From the NCBI RefSeq assembly GCF_019459225.1, contig NZ_JAIAZY010000039.1, positions 1-43,279 on the forward strand: DNA of 43,279 nt, in the 5' to 3' direction. A program made the translations under genes and the position numbers. Below the pieces are notes generated by a model. It saw nothing but the letters and a program-made list of their open reading frames with translations, was not told the origin of the DNA and did not search any database. How positions within the stretch are numbered: position 1 is the stretch's first letter; the number at the start of each line of letters is the position of its first letter. Shown piece after piece: positions 1 to 9,025 of the stretch. The stretch is from Bacillus sp. IITD106 (GTDB lineage: Bacteria > Bacillota > Bacilli > Bacillales > Bacillaceae_C).

Positions 1-595
1 GTAAAACAAAGGAGGAGTAAACAAACCCTGATTGCCACCAATAATTAGTAGCCTTTAATAAGCTTAGTTCCTGAATCATCTCGCCAGCATGTAAATAGCC
101 TGTTGAATCAAAGCTTCCAACCCCCACAATAACAGCGAAAATGATAATAATCGGACCTGCAATTCCTAAAATTTTGATAATGGTTTCTAATCGCAATAAA
201 GCTGTAATTAATACTAAAATTGCCATGATTGCTCGACCCGTGACAATTCCTGAACCAAAATGTTCAGAAACCGTTGCTCCAGCTCCGGAAATCATCACAA
301 CAAAAACTACTAAAATAAATAACTGGGAAAACCAATAAAAAAATATTCCAAGATATTTTCCACAAAAATAAATAAAAACATCTTTTGAATCGTCAGCCTT
401 TAATCTGAGCCCTACGTCCATTGCATATGCACCAAACCACATATGCAAAATGGCTGCAATTAATATAGCACCCATACCAAGGTAACCAAAGGATACAAAA
501 AATTGCAATATCTCTTGTCCTGTTGCCGTTCCCGCCCCTAGGATGAATGATACAAAGGCTCCAGCTAAGACAATAATTTTAAAAGAATTATTCAT
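1..595 (-). CDS. YkvI-type membrane permease, C-terminus cut by window edge
   Basis: The reading frame starts at the ATG at 595 and stays open to base 1, so only about the first 198 residues are present. The start is preceded by AGAGGTTA. The N-terminus carries GAGTATGQEILQFF in the first membrane segment, which resembles the GAGFASGQE motif of the YkvI family (COG3949), distant relatives of APC-type amino-acid transporters. At least five hydrophobic segments follow (about residues 5-25, 35-55, 80-105, 115-135, 140-160). The protein should sit in the cytoplasmic membrane; its substrate is unknown. It is divergent from an Lrp/AsnC regulator, which suggests control by that regulator and an amino-acid-like substrate (inference). 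Confidence 0.75.
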   Translation of the reverse strand, partial: MNNSFKIIVLAGAFVSFILGAGTATGQEILQFFVSFGYLGMGAILIAAILHMWFGAYAMDVGLRLKADDSKDVFIYFCGKYLGIFFYWFSQLFILVVFVVMISGAGATVSEHFGSGIVTGRAIMAILVLITALLRLETIIKILGIAGPIIIIFAVIVGVGSFDSTGYLHAGEMIQELSLLKATNYWWQSGFVYSSFVL

Positions 596-642
596 GTTAA
601 CCTCTTTTCATATCAATCTCTAAATTTTTATTTTTCAAATAA

Positions 643-671
643 TTTATATGTATTTATAATAATAGTATAAT
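643..671 (+). promoter_or_regulatory. Possible promoter of the Lrp/AsnC gene
   Basis: A TATAAT at 666-671 lies 17 bases after TTTATA at 643-648 (4 of 6 matches to the -35 consensus). TAGTA at 663-667 and TACTA at 677-681 form a small inverted repeat over the -10 region, a plausible site for autoregulation by the Lrp-like protein. This is inspection only. Confidence 0.35.
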
Positions 672-774
672 TGGAGTACTAATTACATACTAAAATGGAG
701 GTTTTTACTTTGTATCGACTTCTTTTTGAAGGAAAATAATAATAATTATATTCAATTTGAAGGATGTGATTAAA

Positions 775-1209
775 ATGGACCAAATCGATATTGATATGAT
801 TAGACTACTACAGGAAGATGGCCGCATCTCAATAAGTGAGTTATCAAAGAAATTAGCCCTTAGTCGTCCTAGTGTCTCGGAGCGATTGAAGCGTCTTCAA
901 GAAAAAGGAATTATTGAAGGCTTCTTTGCCCTAGTTCCTCCTGCGGCTGTTGGAAAAAAGTTACTAGTTATGATTGAATTTAGTGAACTTCGAGTATCGC
1001 TGGAAGAATTTGAACGAATGATTGCCAACGAGCCTGATGTTATAGAATGCCATCGTGCCACAGGGCATGTTCATTACTATATAAAGGCAGCATTAAACGG
1101 AACGGATGAACTGACACGATTAATTGAAAATTTCATCCCTTTCGGAAGCACCAGAACTTCTATTTTGTTAGGATCTCCTATTGATAGACGTGTGATATTA
1201 CCAAGCTAA
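775..1209 (+). CDS. Lrp/AsnC family transcriptional regulator
   Basis: 144 residues, the normal length for the family. The start MDQIDIDMIRLLQEDGRIS is the classic N-terminus of an AsnC-type winged helix (about residues 1-60, recognition helix around SRPSVSERLKRLQ). The rest, with the EC-HRATGHVHYY segment near residues 90-105, fits the RAM ligand-binding domain. I chose ATG 775 because AAGGATGTG lies 6-7 bases upstream; an in-frame TTG at 757 has no such site. Proteins of this family bind DNA as multimers and usually sense amino acids. The divergent YkvI-type permease is the obvious target (inference). Confidence 0.9.
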   Translation: MDQIDIDMIRLLQEDGRISISELSKKLALSRPSVSERLKRLQEKGIIEGFFALVPPAAVGKKLLVMIEFSELRVSLEEFERMIANEPDVIECHRATGHVHYYIKAALNGTDELTRLIENFIPFGSTRTSILLGSPIDRRVILPS

Positions 1210-1246
1210 AACCTAGGCTCTGCTAAACTTTATTGTTGTAATTTGC

Positions 1247-1284
1247 AAAAAATCAGAGGAAACTCCGTTCATTTGGGTTTCCTC
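1247..1284 (-). terminator. Rho-independent terminator for the small membrane protein gene
   Basis: Read on the minus strand, an 8-bp stem GAGGAAAC/GTTTCCTC with a 13-base loop is followed by TGATTTTTT. It lies about 40 bases past the stop of the gene at 1327-1491. It could also slow transcripts of the convergent Lrp gene, but there is no T-run on the plus strand. Confidence 0.65.
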
Positions 1285-1326
1285 CACTCTTGTTAAACGT
1301 ATACGTAATTAAACAACTATATTTTG

Positions 1327-1491
1327 CTAATTATCATTATTAGATATATACTCTTTTATTTCATCTATCTTCTTATCTATCTCGTTTAATTTACTTTTCG
1401 TATGGTTGAAAAAGTGAGCCACTCTTGAAATTACATAAATAACAAGTACAAAAAATATAATGTTAATAATAGCCCCAACGACATCAAACAT
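1327..1491 (-). CDS. Small membrane protein, DUF4083-like
   Basis: 54 residues starting MFDVVGAIINIIFF. One membrane helix (about residues 5-25) is followed by a charged, probably coiled-coil tail (KLNEIDKKIDEIKEYI). This matches the look of DUF4083 proteins, short bacterial proteins of unknown function. The ATG at 1491 is preceded by GGGAGAG at a 6-base gap; ATG at 1497 is also in frame, and starts further upstream lack a good site. It is followed by a terminator and looks monocistronic. Function unknown. Confidence 0.6.
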   Translation of the reverse strand: MFDVVGAIINIIFFVLVIYVISRVAHFFNHTKSKLNEIDKKIDEIKEYISNNDN

Positions 1492-1807
1492 TTTCATCTC
1501 TCCCAATATAATTTGTATAAATACTAATTCTCTTTCCAATATATTGTATCTTCTTCGATAAAACTGCCTGTTGAAAAGGTTACAAATTGAATTTTAAAGT
1601 TCATGTCAAATTTGGTGATGAGATAGTAAAGGTCTCATTGAGATATTAGAGCATTGTTTAAAAAAGAAGCACTACAAACAGCTTTATAAGTAAGCTGTTC
1701 GTAGTACTTTTTAACTTTTAACTGCGACTTTAAAATTATAAACCGTTTTTCGATGACAGAGATAGAATGTTACATCATTTGCTGAAGCATTAATCTCTTA
1801 TTCAATT
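1492..1807. other. Intergenic stretch with one strong hairpin
   Basis: I see no gene here. The recognisable element is the hairpin at 1662-1714 listed separately. The rest is AT-rich and featureless. Confidence 0.5.
1662..1714. terminator. Bidirectional terminator hairpin
   Basis: Arms around 1668-1684 and 1692-1709 pair over about 16 bp (AGCACTAC with GTAGTACTT, AACAGCTT with AAGCTGTT) around a 7-base loop. A T-rich tract follows on the plus strand and an A-run precedes it, so it can work both ways. It is the most likely end of the transcript of the large GH20 gene to its right. Confidence 0.7.
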
Positions 1808-1959
1808 TTATTTTGCATCGTATTTTTCACCTTTGAAATAGTGAATCCATCTCAGAGTGGAATCAGCAATGATTCTAATTTTATATCTCTTTGAATAGCC
1901 GGAGAAATCAAATTTTACGTCGTCATCCTTGCCATTTTTCCATTTGTATCCGATTTTTA
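1808..1959 (-). pseudogene. Out-of-frame coding-like tail after the GH20 stop
   Basis: Just after the GH20 stop at 1957, a different minus-strand frame is open for about 50 codons to a TAA at 1808. It reads KIGYKWKNGKDDDVKF, then FDFSGYSKRYKIRII and IHYFKGEKYDAK. The composition looks coding (W, Y, D, G and K in protein-like spacing) but there is no start codon of its own. It may be a former C-terminal extension of the GH20 protein separated by a frameshift, or the 3' end of a lost gene. I do not recognise the family. Confidence 0.35.
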
Positions 1960-4900
1960 GTTTACTTTTAAATTTGCTGTAGCCTTTTCCAGCATGGTTA
2001 GCGCTTCGTCGACCTCTTCTTGGACAGCCGAGTCATCTTTCAAAACCTTTTTAGCTGCCTTAAGTGCCACTTTGAATGCTTTCCAACTTTCTTTCGTATA
2101 GTTGGATTGTTTTATCTTTTCAGCTTCTGTAACTGCGACTTTTAATGCAGCTTTATCGGCTGCCGCAACCAATTGCTCCATGGCCGCAGCTAATTCCTCT
2201 GCTGCTTGATCGACTTTCACCTGAGAAGCATTTTTATTTTTAAAAACGGTCTGGGCTTTTACGAGTGCTTTCCTGAATTCTTTCCAGCTGTCTTTTGTAT
2301 AATTGGCCTCCGCCATTCCTTCCGCTGCTTTCAAAGCAGCCTCCAATTTCGTTTTATTGACTGTTACTTTCACTTGACTTACGGCTTCAAAGTTTCCATC
2401 AACAGTTGTTGCTTTTATCTCCGCAATCCCAGCAGCAATCGCAACGACATTTCCTTCGTTATCAACAACCGCAATTTTTTCATTGTTGCTGCTCCAATTA
2501 ACATCTTTATTCACTGCATTTTCTGGTTCAACGATTGCATTGAGTTTCACAGTCTCACCAACAGCAAGCTCAATTGCCGGTTGATCAATCGTTACTTTTG
2601 CAGCGTGAACGATCGATTCCTTGAAACCTGCCACTGCGTTCTCTAATGCGTTCGTTAACTTATGATAATTGACTTCTTCTTTTTCTATAGTTGAAAAATA
2701 GTCCTCCATGTCGCTGATTGCTTGAAGCAAATCAGCTCTTTTCACTTCACTCGCTGATTCAACCGGGGTCTGTTCAAGTAATTGCTTTGCTTCATCTAAT
2801 ATATTTGTTGCTTTCGTAAACCTATAAACTTCAAATTCGTACATGCTATATCCATACTTTGTTGTCCTTTGGGACATAGCCACCTTCACATATTTTGCCT
2901 TTACATCCTTCAAATGAATGACATCCGTAAGATGTTTACTTCCATCATGTGTATAGGAATATACTTTTTCAAAATTTGTCCCATCATTAGAAACAAGCAG
3001 ATCGTATTTTCCACCTCTTGATGTTTCCCAGTAAAGAACAACAGTGTCAAAATCAGTAATCTGATCAAGTTCCACCATAATCCATTGGTTTTCGATTTCT
3101 TCGATTGGGATATTTTTATACTGAGATCCCCATCTTGTAGTAATATTCCCATCTGTCACCAAACTTGCTGCTTGAGCTGTACTATACTCCGACGACGCCG
3201 TTACTTTTTGGGAGACTGCAAGATTTTTCGGGGCTGTAATGGTGTTCTTGAATGTTGCCAATTTCGCCTGAAGCTTTCCGGCCAGAACATCATAAGTGAA
3301 CAAATCAAGATTGGCCTCCGCTAAATAATTTTTTAGTTCATCTTTCGCGGCTAATAGTTCGGCCCTTTCGACATCCCCGCTTGCATCTTCCGGAATCACA
3401 TTGAGCAGATGCTCGGCCTCTTTGACTAATTTTTCACCCAGCGCGAAGCCTGTGTTTCCGTATATTTCTACTTCAAAAATACTATAGCCATAGGTGGTGT
3501 TTCGCTTATCCATGTCTATTTTTAAAAATTTCGCCTGAACATCTTTAAGGTTAATCGTGTCAATACTTCCATCAGAGGAGCCTAGTTTAAAGGCATGAAC
3601 CTCTTTAAAGTTCACCCCATCATTGGAGGCGAGCAGTTTATACTCCTTGGCCCTGGCTGTTTCCCAATAAATCTTGACCATATTTAAATCATAGGATTCA
3701 TCTAGTTCGATTATAACCCACTCATCGTCTTTTTGCGCTTCTGTCTTATTTCGATAGTTAGAGCCCCATCTAGTTCCGGAGTTTCCATCCACCATAAAAG
3801 CCGCTCTTTGAGACGAATCATATTCGGAGGAAGCCGTAGCTTTTTGACCGAGAGCAAGGTTTTTTTGAACGCTATTTTTTAAGCCCTTGTTGATGATTTC
3901 AAAATTATCAATCGTACCCTTGACCCCAGCACCTATTTTCTCCAATGGCAATACAAAGGTGCTCGAATCATTGCTGCGGCCTTCTAATTTATTAGCTTGC
4001 CTGGAGGTGGATACCTTTTTTCCATCGACATATAAATTCGTTTCGCGATTATCACCAACTAAAATCACATTGTGCCATTCTTCTTCCGGAAGGGCATAAT
4101 CATGGGAAAATAGGTAGTTTTCAAACTTATTAAGACTGCCTTCAGATGTTTTCTCATTTCTTTCGTAGCCCATTTTCCCTGTTTTGTTAAGGTCTAAATA
4201 AAAGTTTCCATCTTCTCCGGAGAATAGTGTGGCATTCTCCAGTGACCCTTTATCTAATTTAATATCAAAAGAAACACTATATGGGAATCCCATCGAGGAG
4301 ATTGGCAATTCCAAATAGCCGCTGCCATCCAATTTTAATGCCTTTCCGTCGGCGCCATTTACAATCGACCCGCCTTTGATAGTGGCATCATAACCATTTC
4401 CGGATCCATCACTAACCTTATTCCCGGCAACTGTCTCAAAATCATACTTCACTACCATATGAGACTTTGATTCTACATATCTAGCAGGATTTGCCATTGG
4501 CGACCTATTTTGTACAGAGTTGACGCGCTCCATAAATTGGTCGGAATTCTGTCCTGCTGATTTTTCGCCATACCATGTTTTTTCAGCCACTAACATAGCT
4601 GCATCTTTAAAGCGGTCAAAAATATCAAAGCTTGATAGTCCGCCTGTATAGGCAGTTAAATCATTCCATAACGCAAATGCCGCCCCTTTTGTTTGCGGGT
4701 GGGCCAGCGGCATTTCCGCGCTGCCTTTTCCACTTGATTTGGTGGTGATAAATTTATTAACTTCCCACGTATCGTATTTATCTTTGATATTCAAGTAATC
4801 AGGAAAACCTGCATTTCCTAACGGAACAATATATAAATCTGTCCCATTTGTATTAATGATGTCGTAGCCCAAATCATACATTTCTTTGACATCAGACCAG

Positions 4901-6360
4901 TATGGAGCCCAAATATTCATCGTTGCTTCGTTGCTTACAGGGGTAACCCCGTCAAAACCATTTTTTCCAATCGAACCCCAAAGTCTTGCCCGGTATCCTT
5001 TGTCATTCACATATTTAATAAAGTGATCGGTATACGCTCTCATTTCCTCTGAGTAATCTTTGCTGTATTCATCGGTTCCAATATTAAACTGATTACTCAG
5101 AAATACTCTGTTTGGATCATGAATATCTTTACCCAAAAACTCGTCAAATAGCGATTCAATAAATGGGTAAACAATCGCTCTTTTTTCAGGTGTGGTAATA
5201 TCCAAATAACCTTTTGAACCTGGCAGCATCAAATCAGGGTTCACGGCTCTGAAACTTTCCGCATGATAAGGCGTATCAATTTCAGTTACTACATCCATCC
5301 CATACTTTTTCATATTTTTTTGATAGGCAATATATTCTTCCTGCGTATAATAACCATCTTTAGCATTGATTTCTGGATACTTTTTACTTTCAACACGGAA
5401 ACCGGCATAGTTTGCCCCAGCCCTGAAATCATTAATATGCATATGGATTTCATTAAGTTTAAACCAAGCCATATATTCCGTCATTTCCTGAATATATTCT
5501 AACGGAATATACATTCTTCCGACATCAATCATTCCGGATCGAATCTCATATTTCGGATAATCTCGGGAAATACCTTTTGGGATAGTATCTTTCGTTGCTG
5601 ATTGATATAAAATTTGTGTGACAGATGTTCCACCATAAAGGATTCCTTTTGGTTCAGGAGCGGAAATTGTAATTTTATCGGTAACTTCTAATAGATAGCC
5701 TTCTGTTCCTAAGGCAGTCTTCGTTTCATCCAGGGTTAAGAAAATATCTCCAGTTGTCGGTGCAGCCCTAACCTCGATGGCAATCTCTTTTTCAAGCATA
5801 TTTTTAAAATAACCTTGGATTAGCTTAGCGGTTTCTTTTAATTGACCTTCACTTTGGGCATCAACCACTATTTTAGTAGATTTAGTTAGAGTATAGTTTC
5901 CTTGATACCCCTTCCATTCTCTTAATCCAGGGACCACATTAGGAACAGGGTTATCCCCTTCTTCATAAGAGTATTTTCCTTTTACTTTTACAGGAATATC
6001 TTTTTCGGAAACGGCAACATCGGAACCGTCTGCTTTGTTCGTTATCTTGTATAATATATTCACATTCATGTCACTAATCGGCTCATAAAAGTTGAGATCC
6101 ATACTAATGATTTGTTTATTATCTGAGCCATATAAGGAAACCTCATATTGTGGATCCGGTGATTCAGGTAAAACCACTGATTTCCCATCACTGGATATAC
6201 TCGGCTTCATTTGGCCGATAACATTTAATGCTTCTTTCGCACTGCTAAACTTTACTGAGGTGTCCACAGCAAAGGCGGTCGAACTTGACAGAAGGCTCAC
6301 CATCAATAGAAAAGCACAGAGAATACTAACCATAACCCTTTCTTTTTTTTGATGTTTCAT
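1957..6360 (-). CDS. Secreted multidomain GH20 beta-N-acetylhexosaminidase
   Basis: 1467 residues. Domains in order: signal peptide (about 1-31, cleavage near AFA/VD); GH20b-like domain (about 140-260); GH20 catalytic barrel (about 272-600) with the D430-E431 catalytic pair in NIGTDEY; a LamG/concanavalin-like domain (about 634-830); two F5/8 type C (CBM32) domains (about 833-968 and 1045-1180), each with a TASSEY motif; a BIG2 Ig-like domain (about 1254-1334); two FIVAR repeats (about 1335-1398 and 1402-1466). GH20 enzymes release terminal N-acetylhexosamine or lacto-N-biose by substrate-assisted catalysis. The GH20b/GH20/CBM32/Ig layout recalls bifidobacterial lacto-N-biosidase, but the substrate cannot be read from sequence. 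No LPXTG, SLH or C-terminal membrane anchor is seen. The start follows GAGGAGG by about 6 bases. It stands alone, with a cre-like site upstream. Confidence 0.92.
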   Translation of the reverse strand: MKHQKKERVMVSILCAFLLMVSLLSSSTAFAVDTSVKFSSAKEALNVIGQMKPSISSDGKSVVLPESPDPQYEVSLYGSDNKQIISMDLNFYEPISDMNVNILYKITNKADGSDVAVSEKDIPVKVKGKYSYEEGDNPVPNVVPGLREWKGYQGNYTLTKSTKIVVDAQSEGQLKETAKLIQGYFKNMLEKEIAIEVRAAPTTGDIFLTLDETKTALGTEGYLLEVTDKITISAPEPKGILYGGTSVTQILYQSATKDTIPKGISRDYPKYEIRSGMIDVGRMYIPLEYIQEMTEYMAWFKLNEIHMHINDFRAGANYAGFRVESKKYPEINAKDGYYTQEEYIAYQKNMKKYGMDVVTEIDTPYHAESFRAVNPDLMLPGSKGYLDITTPEKRAIVYPFIESLFDEFLGKDIHDPNRVFLSNQFNIGTDEYSKDYSEEMRAYTDHFIKYVNDKGYRARLWGSIGKNGFDGVTPVSNEATMNIWAPYWSDVKEMYDLGYDIINTNGTDLYIVPLGNAGFPDYLNIKDKYDTWEVNKFITTKSSGKGSAEMPLAHPQTKGAAFALWNDLTAYTGGLSSFDIFDRFKDAAMLVAEKTWYGEKSAGQNSDQFMERVNSVQNRSPMANPARYVESKSHMVVKYDFETVAGNKVSDGSGNGYDATIKGGSIVNGADGKALKLDGSGYLELPISSMGFPYSVSFDIKLDKGSLENATLFSGEDGNFYLDLNKTGKMGYERNEKTSEGSLNKFENYLFSHDYALPEEEWHNVILVGDNRETNLYVDGKKVSTSRQANKLEGRSNDSSTFVLPLEKIGAGVKGTIDNFEIINKGLKNSVQKNLALGQKATASSEYDSSQRAAFMVDGNSGTRWGSNYRNKTEAQKDDEWVIIELDESYDLNMVKIYWETARAKEYKLLASNDGVNFKEVHAFKLGSSDGSIDTINLKDVQAKFLKIDMDKRNTTYGYSIFEVEIYGNTGFALGEKLVKEAEHLLNVIPEDASGDVERAELLAAKDELKNYLAEANLDLFTYDVLAGKLQAKLATFKNTITAPKNLAVSQKVTASSEYSTAQAASLVTDGNITTRWGSQYKNIPIEEIENQWIMVELDQITDFDTVVLYWETSRGGKYDLLVSNDGTNFEKVYSYTHDGSKHLTDVIHLKDVKAKYVKVAMSQRTTKYGYSMYEFEVYRFTKATNILDEAKQLLEQTPVESASEVKRADLLQAISDMEDYFSTIEKEEVNYHKLTNALENAVAGFKESIVHAAKVTIDQPAIELAVGETVKLNAIVEPENAVNKDVNWSSNNEKIAVVDNEGNVVAIAAGIAEIKATTVDGNFEAVSQVKVTVNKTKLEAALKAAEGMAEANYTKDSWKEFRKALVKAQTVFKNKNASQVKVDQAAEELAAAMEQLVAAADKAALKVAVTEAEKIKQSNYTKESWKAFKVALKAAKKVLKDDSAVQEEVDEALTMLEKATANLKVN

Positions 6361-6452
6361 CTTCTTCCTCCTCGTAAATTTTTCTATGATACACTGTTGT
6401 TTCCCATAGATGTTTTACTCTTTTGAAATAAGTGGATATAACAACCTGCAAA

Positions 6453-6466
6453 ACCAAACGCTTTCA
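6453..6466 (-). promoter_or_regulatory. cre-like CcpA site upstream of the GH20 gene
   Basis: On the minus strand TGAAAGCGTTTGGT matches the left part and the central CG of the CcpA operator consensus (TGWAARCGNTWWCA) but deviates at the last positions. It lies about 93 bases upstream of the GH20 ATG, a sensible place for carbon catabolite repression of a glycan-degrading enzyme. It is an imperfect match and unproven. Confidence 0.45.
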
Positions 6467-7064
6467 CAATCTTTTAATTTTAATAAAAATGGAGCATACA
6501 AAAAAGACATGGAGAAAAACCTATTAAGGATCTATATTCCTTTAGATTTATCCCATGCCTAATCGCATTAGTCACATGTGATCGATATTCAACTAAAACC
6601 CCTGAAGATGTGAAATTAATGTATCTTGCGTATATTAACTATTTACATCATGAATATATCCACTATTCCATTAAGACAGCGCTTGCAAAATAATAATTGC
6701 TATCGTCTTGAAGCAAGTATCCCCGTCGCTAGATTCCCTATATATAATGGTAATGAATATGAAAAGAACTGTACATAGTACCTTCGTCACAATTAAAAAA
6801 GCCGGCAAAAAGTCATATAATTTACTTTTGCCGACTTTTTTAAGACTAGTATTGTGAGCCCTTATCCGTTAGGAAAGTTATTGATTGATTATTAACATGA
6901 ATTGAGAAAAGTGATAAGGAGATAACTTATAGCTTACAGTTGAAACAAAGAAATCGTTCGAAAAAACGATTCATCAAAATAGATTCTCTTGCAACAGAAT
7001 ATTTATAAAAAGCTTCGATCATTTTCCACTAAAATAATCGAACCCCACTAAAAAATATAATTAT
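6467..7064. other. Intergenic stretch with an unassigned open frame
   Basis: On the plus strand the frame 6487-6693 is open for 68 codons and ends LHHEYIHYSIKTALAK, but it has no credible start or ribosome binding site and matches no family I know. A terminator hairpin (6797-6843) follows. Further right, AATCGTT and AACGATT at 6952-6970 form a small hairpin. I see no intact gene. Confidence 0.3.
6797..6843. terminator. Terminator-like hairpin
   Basis: AAGCCGGCAAAAAGT pairs with ACTTTTGCCGACTT (one mismatch and one bulge) around a short AT loop. T-runs lie on both strands, so it can act bidirectionally. No intact gene ends just before it on the plus strand; on the minus strand it lies beyond the VOC gene at 7065. 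Confidence 0.6.
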
Positions 7065-7505
7065 CTAGCTTTCCTCAAGCAATTCTGCATTAATATGCGT
7101 TGCCACCCACCAAATATGCCCAAAGGGATCTGTTAAACCTCCCCGCCTATCACCATCAGAGTGATCTTCGATTTTCATAAGTTCTTCCGCTCCAGCATTG
7201 ATAGCCTGTGCCATAAATGCATCTACGTCCTCTACATAAAGATAGATATGCATCGAAGTTCCCCCAAGGGATTGAGGGCTCCGCATAATCGAATGTTCCG
7301 GGTACTCGTCTACAATCATGATTGACGAATCTCCTATTTTAATTTCCGCATGCTGAACCTTTCCATTTGAGTCTGTCAGGCGCAGCATCTCTGTCGCTCC
7401 AAAAGCTTTTTTGTAAAACTCAATGGCATCTGATGCGCCTTTAATAATCACATACGGTGTAACTGTGTTATGTCCTTCCCGAACGCCTTTTGTTTTAGAT
7501 GTCAT
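7065..7505 (-). CDS. VOC (glyoxalase/PhnB-like) family protein
   Basis: 146 residues. The VTPYVIIKGASDAIEFYKKAF start, the QHAEIKIGDSSIMIVDE strand, the YLYVEDVDAFMAQAINAGAE segment and the GLTDPFGHIWWVATH end are hallmarks of PhnB-like VOC proteins built from paired beta-alpha-beta-beta-beta units. Members include glyoxalases, dioxygenases and antibiotic-binding proteins; the reaction here is unknown. I chose ATG 7505 because GGAGGAG lies just upstream; an ATG at 7520 would overlap that site. The AraC-type gene lies 127 bases upstream on the same strand and may be its regulator (inference). Confidence 0.85.
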   Translation of the reverse strand: MTSKTKGVREGHNTVTPYVIIKGASDAIEFYKKAFGATEMLRLTDSNGKVQHAEIKIGDSSIMIVDEYPEHSIMRSPQSLGGTSMHIYLYVEDVDAFMAQAINAGAEELMKIEDHSDGDRRGGLTDPFGHIWWVATHINAELLEES

Positions 7506-7632
7506 TATATTCTCCTCCAATTCTGGTATAAAATTAATGCGCTAGTCCAAAAGTTCCGATTTGAAGTTTGAACTGTTGCACCATCTTTATTCTAATCACG
7601 GTTCAAACAAGCTGTATTGTAAAAAATTGAAC

Positions 7633-8448
7633 TTATTTTCTAATCGGGACATGATTATGACTATCGCCACGCAGCGCTTGATAGGTTGTTGGAGAGAGAC
7701 CAGAAAAGGAACGGAAGTCATGAATAAAATGCGCTTGATCATAATAGCCGCATTCTATAGCTATACTTGTCCAATCGACCAGTTTTCCTTGCTCGATTAA
7801 GTATAATACCTCTTGGAATCGTTGGACACGGCAAAACCGCTTTGGCGTCAACCCTACCGCTTCCTTAAATACCTGGATAAATCGCCTTGGACTCAAATTA
7901 ATTTGTTCACATATATCTAAAATATCCGAGGAGTCTTTAAATTTTTCTAACGCAAAGGCAACAGCTGGATGTAGTTCCAATGGTGATTCTAATGCTTCCG
8001 ACAAGTAACGTTCAAGGACTCGAAACTTGGCATCTGGCGTCTTTACTTCAAGTATCTGTTCGCGCATGTGATTAGCTTTATTCCCCCATAATGTTTCTAA
8101 TGACACATGTACATTGCACAATTCATTGACTGGCAACTTAAAAAAAGGGAAAACGCCACCTGGCTTAAAGTGAACACCCATTGTTGATGATTGACTCGAT
8201 GTGTCTATAACGACATACTCCGAATGTGGACCAGCTATTAAACTCCCACGATATTTTTTGAACTTTTCATGATTCCTTTGATCATAAACGTTAAAGGTGT
8301 CTTCTTCCAGATTGATAATCAACTCCATATGACCATCTGGGAGAACACGCTCCATTTTATGAGGTGGCTTGTAGCCTTCACTTAGCCAAAATATATTCAC
8401 GTATTCTGATAGTGGCGGCTTCGGACGGTAAGTAAGAAAAAGCGTCAA
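7633..8448 (-). CDS. AraC family transcriptional regulator
   Basis: About 271 residues. The N-terminal half (YRPKPPLSEYVNIFWLSEGY, ERVLPDGHMELIINL, HFKPGGVFPFF) is the sensor domain common in AraC regulators of the DUF6597 type. The C-terminal ~100 residues carry two helix-turn-helix units, including LSPRRFIQVFKEAVGLTPK and the signature IAIECGYYDQAHFIHDFRSFSGLSP. AAGGAGGT lies only about 2 bases from a GTG at 8457 but about 10 from the in-frame TTG at 8448, so I favour TTG; the choice is uncertain. It probably controls the downstream VOC gene. Confidence 0.85.
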   Translation of the reverse strand: MTLFLTYRPKPPLSEYVNIFWLSEGYKPPHKMERVLPDGHMELIINLEEDTFNVYDQRNHEKFKKYRGSLIAGPHSEYVVIDTSSQSSTMGVHFKPGGVFPFFKLPVNELCNVHVSLETLWGNKANHMREQILEVKTPDAKFRVLERYLSEALESPLELHPAVAFALEKFKDSSDILDICEQINLSPRRFIQVFKEAVGLTPKRFCRVQRFQEVLYLIEQGKLVDWTSIAIECGYYDQAHFIHDFRSFSGLSPTTYQALRGDSHNHVPIRK

Positions 8449-8565
8449 TGTGTTCACTACCTCCTTTATACAATTATCATCGGTTTAAAAACGATCAAAA
8501 GATTGAATTCGTTATATGCAATTTATCAGCATATGGTTTATTGTATTATACTAGCTTTATATCTC

Positions 8566-9025
8566 CTACAAATATTTTCCAGTATAAGAATTCATATTTT
8601 TCAAAACAGAATCAGGTGTTCCTTCTACGATCACTTGCCCACCTGCAGCTCCCCCTTCAGGTCCTAAATCCACAATCCAGTCCGCAGCTCGTATCATTTG
8701 GCTATTATGTTCCACCATAATAACGGTGTTTCCAGCATCTACGAGACGGTTTAGTAGTTTTAATAATTGGGTAACGTCATTTGGGTGTAATCCTGTCGTC
8801 GGCTCGTCTAATAAGTATAGTGATTTTTTATTTCCTTGCTTGATCAGTTCCTTTGCCAGCTTCAGCCGTTGACCTTCTCCACCTGAAAGGGTCGTTAAAG
8901 ATTGCCCCATCTTTAAGTACCCTAAACCTATTTCAACAAGCAACTCAAGAATTTCCTTGATTTTTTCCTTTTCTTTAAAAATATTTAAACATTCCTGAAC
9001 AGAGTTTTCGAGTATACGGATATCG
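8566..9025 (-). pseudogene. UvrA-like ABC ATPase, C-terminal remnant
   Basis: Only about the last 150 codons of a UvrA-family gene remain (full proteins are about 750-950 residues). Visible are the signature LTTLSGGEGQRLKLAKEL, Walker B LYLLDEPTTGLH, the H-loop VIMVEHNSQMI, and WIVDLGPEGGAAGG, all from the second ATPase half. UvrA-like homology starts near 9015-9025. Further upstream the frame continues to an ATG at 9096, but that part is antisense to a MerR-gene remnant. The N-terminal ATPase, zinc modules and start are gone, so it cannot make a working protein. Confidence 0.8.

Noticed and set aside
695-739. 14-codon frame before the Lrp gene, with GGAGG near its start
   Set aside because: Too short, no sign of a leader-peptide mechanism (no regulatory codon run or attenuator hairpin).
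2206-6352. Several plus-strand open frames across the GH20 gene
   Set aside because: They lie antisense to a clearly coding gene, lack ribosome binding sites and show no protein family features.
6487-6693. 68-codon plus-strand frame resembling the end of a transposase or other protein
   Set aside because: No transposase signature such as a DDE motif could be found and no start is present; left as an unassigned trace.
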